DNA from: Sandaracinaceae bacterium
GTDB taxonomy: Bacteria; Myxococcota_A; Polyangia; Polyangiales; JAFGIB01
NCBI GenBank assembly: GCA_017881145.1
Contig: JADGRG010000054.1
Location: 1 to 9,906 of the forward strand
Direction of reading: 5' to 3'
DNA length: 9,906 nt
The notes beneath the pieces are model-generated. The model saw only the letters and a program-made list of their open reading frames with translations, had not been told where the DNA came from and did not search any database. Positions within the stretch are counted from its first letter, which is position 1; every line of letters starts with the position of its first letter. The translations under genes and the position numbers were made by a program. Below, piece after piece: positions 1-4,887 of the stretch.

Positions 1-71
1 ACTGTCCGAAGTGTCAAGCGCGTTGAGTGTCCCCGGCAGGCACTCCCCAAGCGAGCACTGCGCTGGCGCGT
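1..71. other. Left-edge intergenic stretch, no gene seen
   Basis: This is the DNA just downstream of the leftmost leftward gene. On the minus strand it holds a perfect -35-like hexamer TTGACA (positions 17 to 12); any -10 element would lie outside the window. An imperfect inverted repeat pairs CCAAGCG at 47-53 with CGCTGG at 61-66. It could form a weak hairpin after the stop codon at 72, but there is no T-tract, so it is not called a terminator. No start codon with a ribosome binding site was found. Confidence 0.3.
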
Positions 72-1244
72 TCACCTGGCTTGCGAAGCCGCAGCTGTCG
101 GCTGCGGCCAGAGCAGCGTGCCGAGGTGTCGGCGGTGGTGCAGCGAGTCTCCGAAGGAGTGCTGGGCCCATTGCGCGCGGCGAAAGAAGAGCTGCGCGTG
201 GCACTCGTAGGTGAAGCCGATCGCACCGTGAAACTGGATGGAGCGGTCGACGGCATGCGCATACGTGTCACCGAGCTGCGCCTTGGCCATGCGCAACGCG
301 ATCTCGGCTTCGGGCTGGGCACGGTCGAAAGCCGTGGCCGCGTGATAGAGCAGCGAGCGGCCTTGCTCGATGGCCGACATGATCTCGACCATCGGGTGTT
401 TGAGCGCCTGGTAGCCACCGATGAGTTTGCCAAACTGTTTGCGCGTCTTGAGGTAGTCGAGCGTGAGCTGCAGAACACCCTCGGCACCACCGCACGCGTC
501 GGCGGCGAGCAAGAGCCAAGCGACCCGGTGTAGATGCGCAAGGCCGGCTGGTGCGTCGCCACCGTCGAGGAGCGCTGAGCGCGGTAGCGTTAGGTCGTGA
601 AGGTCGAGGCGGTAGGAGCGGCGCGTCTCGTCGATCAGGACCTCGCGGCGAATCCGACCGCTGAGCTGCGCGGCATCTACCAGCAAGAGCACGCTTCGGT
701 CGAGAAGGCGCGCGCTGACGATTACGAAGGCGGCTTGCGCGGCATCCAGCACGAAGCACTTCTTTCCCGCGAGGCAGAAGCCGCTGGCGGTCTCGACCGC
801 TTGGGTGCTCACCGGCTCGATCTCGTAGGAACCGCTTGGCTCGGTGATGGCGATGCTGCCAATCGCTTCGCCGCGTACGATCTTGGGCAACCAGGTTGTC
901 TGCTGCGCCGAGTTGCCCGCGGCCAGCAGCAGCTGCGAGGCGAGCGTAGACGCAAGAAACGGAGATGCGAAGAGGTGACGCCCCATCGGTTCGGCGACGC
1001 TCGCGAGCGCGCCCACCGGAAGTCCTGCGCCGCCGTGAGCTGCGGGCACCGCCAAGCCGAGCCACCCAAGCTCGGCCATCTGCTGGTAGAGCGCAGCATC
1101 GAAGCCGGACTCGCTGGCGAGGTTCCTGCGTACAGCTGCGAAGTCCGAGTGTTTGGCCAGCAGCTCGCTGGCGCTCATCATCAGCAGCGTTTCTTCCTCG
1201 CTGTACGCTATCTCGACAGGTGTTTCCAAGGTTGCAGCGTGCAT
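72..1244 (-). CDS. Acyl-CoA dehydrogenase family protein, probably the non-catalytic subunit of a heteromeric enzyme
   Basis: The 390-residue product is a full-length acyl-CoA dehydrogenase, a flavoprotein that introduces the 2,3-double bond into acyl-CoA. Visible landmarks are the N-terminal alpha domain (about 15-120), the beta-domain strand with ITEPSGSYE (133-141), KTRKQFGKLIGGYQALKH (266-283) and IQFHGAIGFTYE (336-347). Neither usual catalytic glutamate is present: by eye, His239 sits at the helix-G position used by isovaleryl-CoA dehydrogenase, and Phe364 at the position of MCAD Glu376. The open frame extends to 1391, but the ATG at 1244 is chosen because AAAGGGG precedes it, overlapping the upstream gene's TGA; the gap is 5 bp. 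The partner is the adjacent upstream dehydrogenase. Family membership is near certain. The subunit role is inferred from the missing residues and pairing, as in mycobacterial FadE26/FadE27. Confidence 0.9.
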   Translation of the reverse strand: MHAATLETPVEIAYSEEETLLMMSASELLAKHSDFAAVRRNLASESGFDAALYQQMAELGWLGLAVPAAHGGAGLPVGALASVAEPMGRHLFASPFLASTLASQLLLAAGNSAQQTTWLPKIVRGEAIGSIAITEPSGSYEIEPVSTQAVETASGFCLAGKKCFVLDAAQAAFVIVSARLLDRSVLLLVDAAQLSGRIRREVLIDETRRSYRLDLHDLTLPRSALLDGGDAPAGLAHLHRVAWLLLAADACGGAEGVLQLTLDYLKTRKQFGKLIGGYQALKHPMVEIMSAIEQGRSLLYHAATAFDRAQPEAEIALRMAKAQLGDTYAHAVDRSIQFHGAIGFTYECHAQLFFRRAQWAQHSFGDSLHHRRHLGTLLWPQPTAAASQAR

Positions 1245-1249
1245 CGCGC

Positions 1250-2461
1250 TCACCCCTTTGCCAGGCCGAGCACGCGCTCGCCGATGATGTTCATTTGGAT
1301 CTGACTGGAGCCGCCGCCGATGGTGGCGGAGAACGCATTCATGTAAGCGCGCTGGAAGTCGCCGTCCAGGTAGGCGTCGGGGTCGCCGCAATAGAGCTTG
1401 GCGTTCTCACCTTGCAGGCTGACGGCGAACGCACACAGACGCCGCCGTGCTTCGCTCATCACCAGCTTCGCCATCATCGGCACCGCGAAGGGCCGCGGCT
1501 GGGTCAGGGCGGGGGTTCGCATGCGGTGGATGCAGAGCTCCATGCCGCGCTCTTCGATGGCGAATTGCACGAGCCGGTCGCGCACCACCGGATCTTCGAT
1601 GGCCGGTCGCCCATCGCGCGTCACGGTCTGCGCCATCTCCACGACCTGGCTGACGCGTAGCGGCACCATCGCGAGCCCACCCGCCTGACCGCCCTCTGCA
1701 CCACGCTCGAAGGCCAGCGTGGTGAGCGCAACGTTCCAGCCCTGGCCCTCTTCGCCCAGCAAGCAACTGGCCGGAATGCGCGCGCCGTCGAAACGGGTCT
1801 CGGTGAAGCCGTGCTCGCCCGTCATCTTGCGGATGGGCGTGGTCTCGACGTTGGGCACGCGCATGGGTGCGAGGAAGAACGAGAGCCCGTTGTATTTGGT
1901 CGGCCCACTCTTGTCGGTGCGCGCCAGCAGGATCATGTGATGCGCGTAGGCGCCGAGGCTCGTCCAGACCTTGGTGCCGTGCAGCACATACTCATCGCCT
2001 TCGCGTACGGCGGTCATCTGCGCGTTGGCAAGGTCCGAACCGTTCTCCGGCTCGGAGAAGCCCTGACACCAGATCTCCTCCGCGCGCAGGAGCTTGGGGA
2101 TGTAGCGTTGCTTCTGGGCTTCGCTGCCCAGCCGGAGGATGGTCGGGCCGGCCCAGAAGAGGCCTATCAAGTTGACCATGAAGGGGACGCGCGCGCGGGC
2201 CATCTCGGAGTCTACAACGTGCTGATATACCGCGACCTTGCCGCCGCCGCCATACTCCTTGGGCCAGGTCATGCCCAGGTAGCCGGCTTCGTAGACCTTC
2301 CGTTGCCACTTCTGCAGATACTCGAACTCTTCGTCGGTGCCGACTTCCATGAAGCTGTCCGGCAGCTTCCACTTGGGCTTCGGGGGTGCGTTCTTGGCCA
2401 GCCATTGCCGAACTTCGGTTCGGAACGCTGCGAGCTCTTCTGTTGAGGGCAGAGCGGTCAT
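1250..2461 (-). CDS. Acyl-CoA dehydrogenase, catalytic subunit with helix-G glutamate
   Basis: The 403-residue product is an acyl-CoA dehydrogenase. Family signatures (numbering from the ATG at 2461) are FSEPENGSDLA (135-145, beta domain, FAD/substrate contact), KVWTSLGAYAHH (164-175) and the C-terminal SSQIQMNIIGERVLG. The MCAD Glu376 position is glycine (Gly383 in GGGSSQIQ), but helix G carries Glu252 in TLAFERG, matching the catalytic glutamate of isovaleryl-CoA and long-chain dehydrogenases. This protein therefore probably supplies the only catalytic base of a heterotetramer with the downstream dehydrogenase. An in-frame TTG lies at 2467, but AAGAAGGA 7 nt before the ATG at 2461 favours the ATG. 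That ribosome binding site overlaps the TAA of the upstream carboxyltransferase gene (13 bp gap), indicating one transcript. The exact acyl substrate cannot be read from the sequence. Confidence 0.93.
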   Translation of the reverse strand: MTALPSTEELAAFRTEVRQWLAKNAPPKPKWKLPDSFMEVGTDEEFEYLQKWQRKVYEAGYLGMTWPKEYGGGGKVAVYQHVVDSEMARARVPFMVNLIGLFWAGPTILRLGSEAQKQRYIPKLLRAEEIWCQGFSEPENGSDLANAQMTAVREGDEYVLHGTKVWTSLGAYAHHMILLARTDKSGPTKYNGLSFFLAPMRVPNVETTPIRKMTGEHGFTETRFDGARIPASCLLGEEGQGWNVALTTLAFERGAEGGQAGGLAMVPLRVSQVVEMAQTVTRDGRPAIEDPVVRDRLVQFAIEERGMELCIHRMRTPALTQPRPFAVPMMAKLVMSEARRRLCAFAVSLQGENAKLYCGDPDAYLDGDFQRAYMNAFSATIGGGSSQIQMNIIGERVLGLAKG

Positions 2462-2474
2462 GAGCAAGTCCTTC

Positions 2475-4115
2475 TTAGAATCGGGCCACCCCGAATGTGT
2501 TAGGTCGAGGTGTCAGTTGCTTGGCTTCCCGGCAGGTTTCGAGCGCCAGTAAGAGCACCTTGCGGGAATCGCGCGGATCGATGATCGCGTCGTCGAAGAG
2601 CCGGGCGCTGCAATACATCGACTCGCTGATGGCATCCAGGCCCGCCTCGATCATCTGCGCGTGGGCTTGCCGCAGCTTTCGAGAGGCGTCGTCGAGCGCC
2701 ACGCCTTTGCGAGCGAGCTTGCCCTCGGCGACGATGTGCATCACCTTGGCCGCCTGTGCGCCGCCCATCACGGCGGTGCGAGCGCTCGGCCACGCAAAAA
2801 CGAAGTCGGGTTTGAGCGCGCGGCTGGCCATGGCGTAGTTGCCGGCGCCGTAACTGTTGCCTACCACCAGCGTGAGCTTGGGAATGCGTGCATTGGCGAC
2901 TGCCTGAATGAGCTTCGCTCCGTGCTTGACCTGACCATCCTGCTCGGCCTTCACACCGACCAGAAAACCCGTGGTGTTCTGTAGGAAGATCACCGGCGTA
3001 TTGCTCTGGTCGCAGAGCTGCAGGAATTCCGCGGCCTTCTTCGCGCCGTTGGGCGTGATCGGTGCATTGTTGCCGATCACGCCTGCGCGATGGCCACCAA
3101 GGTGGATGTGGCCGCAGAGCGTGCCTTGATCGATGGTTGCGCAGAACTCGAGAAAGCTGGACCCATCGGCGATGCGCGCGATGATCTCGCGCACGTCGTA
3201 GAAGGACTTCGGATCGGCCGGCGCAATGCCGATCAGCTCTTCGGCAGGGTAGTGTGGTGCCTCGGCGCTTCGATCGAGCGTCAGCGTGGCGGGCTGCGGC
3301 AGCTGCGCCACGATCTCACGTGCGATGCGGATTCCGTCGGCGTCGTCCTCGGCCAGGTATTCGCCGGTGCCGGAGATGCGAGCGTGCATGTCGGCGCCGC
3401 CGAGCTCCTCGGCCTCGGCCACCTCGCCCGTGGCAGCTCGGAGCAGCGGTGGTCCTGCCAGGAAGAGCTGAGTCTGGCCGCGCACCAGCACGATGTAATC
3501 GCAGAGCGCGACGTGATAGGCGCCGCCGGCTGTGGCGTTGCCGTGGGCGACCCCGATCTGCGGAATGCCTAGCGCCGAGAGCTCGGCTTGTTGGCAGTAG
3601 CAGAGGCCACCTTCGATGAAGGCCGAGGCTCCCCACGGGTCGCTGGCGCCGCTCGGGTCGAGATTGCCACCGCCGCTTTCGCTCAAGGAAACGATTGGCA
3701 GCTGTTGGCGGCGGGCGATCTCTTGCAGGCGCAGCATCTTCTGGGTGGTGACGCGGGTGATCGTCCCGCCCTTGACGGCGTAGTTCCAGACGATGACCAG
3801 GCAGCGGCGGCCGGAGACGAAGCCGATGCCTGCGATCAGATTGCCGCCGGCAATGCTGCCGTCCGTATCGCCATACATGCCGTAGCCGGCGATCGGGCAG
3901 AGCTCCAGGAAAGGCGCGGAGCGGTCGAGCAGAAGGAATAGGCGTTCCCGCGGCAAGAGCTTCTTGGCTGCTCGAGCGCGGTCGCTGTGCTTTGCCTCCG
4001 TCGCCATCACCCGGGCTTGCACCTCTTCAACGCGTGCAACGTAACGTTGCATCGCCTCGCGATTGCGCAGAAAGTCCGCGCTCTCGCGTTTCACCGTGCT
4101 AGCGAGTTGGGGCAT
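2475..4115 (-). CDS. Acyl-CoA carboxylase carboxyltransferase (beta) subunit
   Basis: The 546-residue protein has the two-crotonase-fold layout of methylcrotonyl-, geranyl- and propionyl-CoA carboxylase beta subunits. It moves CO2 from carboxybiotin to an acyl-CoA. The N-half has KKLLPRERL (51-59), LSESGGGNL (144-152) and the oxyanion-hole stretch ATAGGAY (194-200). The C-half has GVIGNNAPI (345-353), FLQNTTGFLVG (378-388), GNSYGAGNYAM (419-429) and FAWPSARTAVMGGAQAA (440-456). The FLQNTTGF and SYGAGNY motifs point to the MCC/GCC-like branch, but the segment after SGGG (151-176) does not match the DEVFPDRDHFGRIF-type stretch of MCC and GCC, and GGEQAA is GGAQAA. A closer parallel may be mycobacterial AccD2. 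AGAAGGA precedes the ATG at 4115. The gene overlaps the TetR gene end by 17 nt. Its biotin partner is encoded across the divergent promoter (7560-9539). Confidence 0.92.
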   Translation of the reverse strand: MPQLASTVKRESADFLRNREAMQRYVARVEEVQARVMATEAKHSDRARAAKKLLPRERLFLLLDRSAPFLELCPIAGYGMYGDTDGSIAGGNLIAGIGFVSGRRCLVIVWNYAVKGGTITRVTTQKMLRLQEIARRQQLPIVSLSESGGGNLDPSGASDPWGASAFIEGGLCYCQQAELSALGIPQIGVAHGNATAGGAYHVALCDYIVLVRGQTQLFLAGPPLLRAATGEVAEAEELGGADMHARISGTGEYLAEDDADGIRIAREIVAQLPQPATLTLDRSAEAPHYPAEELIGIAPADPKSFYDVREIIARIADGSSFLEFCATIDQGTLCGHIHLGGHRAGVIGNNAPITPNGAKKAAEFLQLCDQSNTPVIFLQNTTGFLVGVKAEQDGQVKHGAKLIQAVANARIPKLTLVVGNSYGAGNYAMASRALKPDFVFAWPSARTAVMGGAQAAKVMHIVAEGKLARKGVALDDASRKLRQAHAQMIEAGLDAISESMYCSARLFDDAIIDPRDSRKVLLLALETCREAKQLTPRPNTFGVARF

Positions 4116-4806
4116 GGCGAGCTGTCCTTCTGACGACCAGCGAGAGGATGTGATCGGTCAGTGTGTCGAGCGACATCGGCCCGTGCGGACGAAACCAAGT
4201 CGCGGTCACCGAGGTCATGCCCATGATGAGACGGCGCAAGATGAAAGGTTCGATCGGCGCAAGCTCTTTGCTCGCTCTGCGCAGAGCCGAAAGCCAGACC
4301 TCCTCGTAGAGCTCACGCGCCAGCACTAAGCGCGCACGGGCCGGCTCGCCGAGGCTCCGCCACTCGGTTGCAAGTAGCGTCATGGCCTCGCTGCTCTCAC
4401 CGTGGATGGCCTCCAGCTCGGAGCGAATGAGCTCCCGCACACTGGCGATCGGCGTCTTTGCGCTGCCGGCTGCGCGCTGCATGCGTTCGGTGCTGCGGGC
4501 TGCGACTTCGGCCATCACACCTTCGAGGATCTCTTCCTTGCTCTCGAAGTGGTGGAAGATGCTGCCCGAGAGAATGCCCACGGCACGCGCCAGATCGCGC
4601 ACGGTGGTCTGCGCGTAGCCTCGCGTCAGGAAGAGGTGCGCCGCGGCACTCAGGATTCGGCCCCTGGGGCTTTCGTCCATGCGATTGGATTGGCCGGCGC
4701 CCGCTGCGACCAGGCTTCTTTTCACCTTCGCCACTTTCGCCGCTTTCGCCTTGCTGGCGGAAGGGCTGCGTTTCCGGGCCGAGAATGGTGCGACGATAGT
4801 GTGCAT
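4099..4806 (-). CDS. TetR-family transcriptional regulator, KstR2-like recognition helix
   Basis: The product is 235 residues from the ATG at 4806. The TetR helix-turn-helix spans about 47-95, with TTVRDLA (67-73) and GILSGSIFHHFESKEE (77-92). The recognition-helix segment closely resembles, from memory, that of mycobacterial KstR2, as does the C-terminal WFRPHGP (204-210). The ligand domain fills the rest; members of this group typically release DNA on binding a pathway acyl-CoA. The start is uncertain. The ATG at 4806 lies 10 bp from the nearer operator and has no clear ribosome binding site, and it gives an unusual Lys/Ala-rich N-terminal tail. A second ATG at 4680 gives 193 residues, closer to family length, also without a good site. 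As first gene of the leftward operon it probably represses itself and both arms. Its 3' end overlaps the carboxyltransferase start. Confidence 0.9.
   Translation of the reverse strand: MHTIVAPFSARKRSPSASKAKAAKVAKVKRSLVAAGAGQSNRMDESPRGRILSAAAHLFLTRGYAQTTVRDLARAVGILSGSIFHHFESKEEILEGVMAEVAARSTERMQRAAGSAKTPIASVRELIRSELEAIHGESSEAMTLLATEWRSLGEPARARLVLARELYEEVWLSALRRASKELAPIEPFILRRLIMGMTSVTATWFRPHGPMSLDTLTDHILSLVVRRTARHAPTR
4726..4752 (-). repeat. Degenerate 9-bp tandem repeat inside the TetR gene
   Basis: On the plus strand three successive 9-mers share TTCGCC with variable flanks (4726-4734, 4735-4743, 4744-4752). In the TetR reading frame they encode the Lys/Ala/Val-rich tail AKAAKVAKVK. If the ATG at 4680 is the true start, the repeat is in the untranslated leader instead. 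Confidence 0.5.
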
Positions 4807-4816
4807 GAGCGTTGCA

Positions 4817-4835
4817 AACCAAGCGCTTGCTTGGT
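4817..4835. promoter_or_regulatory. Operator copy 1 (probable TetR binding site)
   Basis: AACCAAGCGCTTGCTTGGT. The 18-bp core is an inverted repeat with arms ACCAAGC and GCTTGGT around GCTT. Nested in it, ACCAAGCGCTTGCT fits the published KstR2 consensus AnCAAGnnCTTGnT exactly. An identical second copy starts 26 bp further on. It lies 10 bp upstream of the TetR gene's ATG at 4806. Confidence 0.8.
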
Positions 4836-4842
4836 AGCTTCT

Positions 4843-4861
4843 AACCAAGCGCTTGCTTGGT
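4843..4861. promoter_or_regulatory. Operator copy 2 (probable TetR binding site)
   Basis: An exact 19-bp duplicate of the copy at 4817-4835 in the same orientation. Start-to-start spacing is 26 bp, about two and a half DNA turns. It lies 26 bp upstream of the proposed TTG start of the AtuA-like gene, where a bound repressor would cover the promoter or early transcribed region. Confidence 0.8.
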
Positions 4862-4887
4862 CAAGCTCCCTCGAAGGGAAATGCTCG

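Larger units (their letters stand above)
4807..4887. promoter_or_regulatory. Divergent control region between the two operons
   Basis: These 81 bp separate the TetR start (minus strand) from the proposed TTG start of the AtuA-like gene (plus strand). Both promoters must lie here or run into the gene starts. The two operator copies fill about half of it. Weak promoter matches are TTGCAA (4812-4817) with TAGCTT (4835-4840) at 17-bp spacing on the plus strand, and TTGACC (4864 to 4859) on the minus strand overlapping the second operator, without a convincing -10. Neither is strong enough to call firmly. The regulator binding both copies would probably block both directions. Confidence 0.6.

Noticed and set aside
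14..562. A 182-codon minus-strand frame and a 168-codon plus-strand frame over the first dehydrogenase
   Set aside because: Both are shadows of the conserved acyl-CoA dehydrogenase frame and show no domain of their own.
4402..4887. A long in-frame upstream extension of the AtuA-like gene giving 782 codons
   Set aside because: It runs antisense through the regulator gene and the operators, has no family similarity, and the AtuA domain begins only at about 4939.
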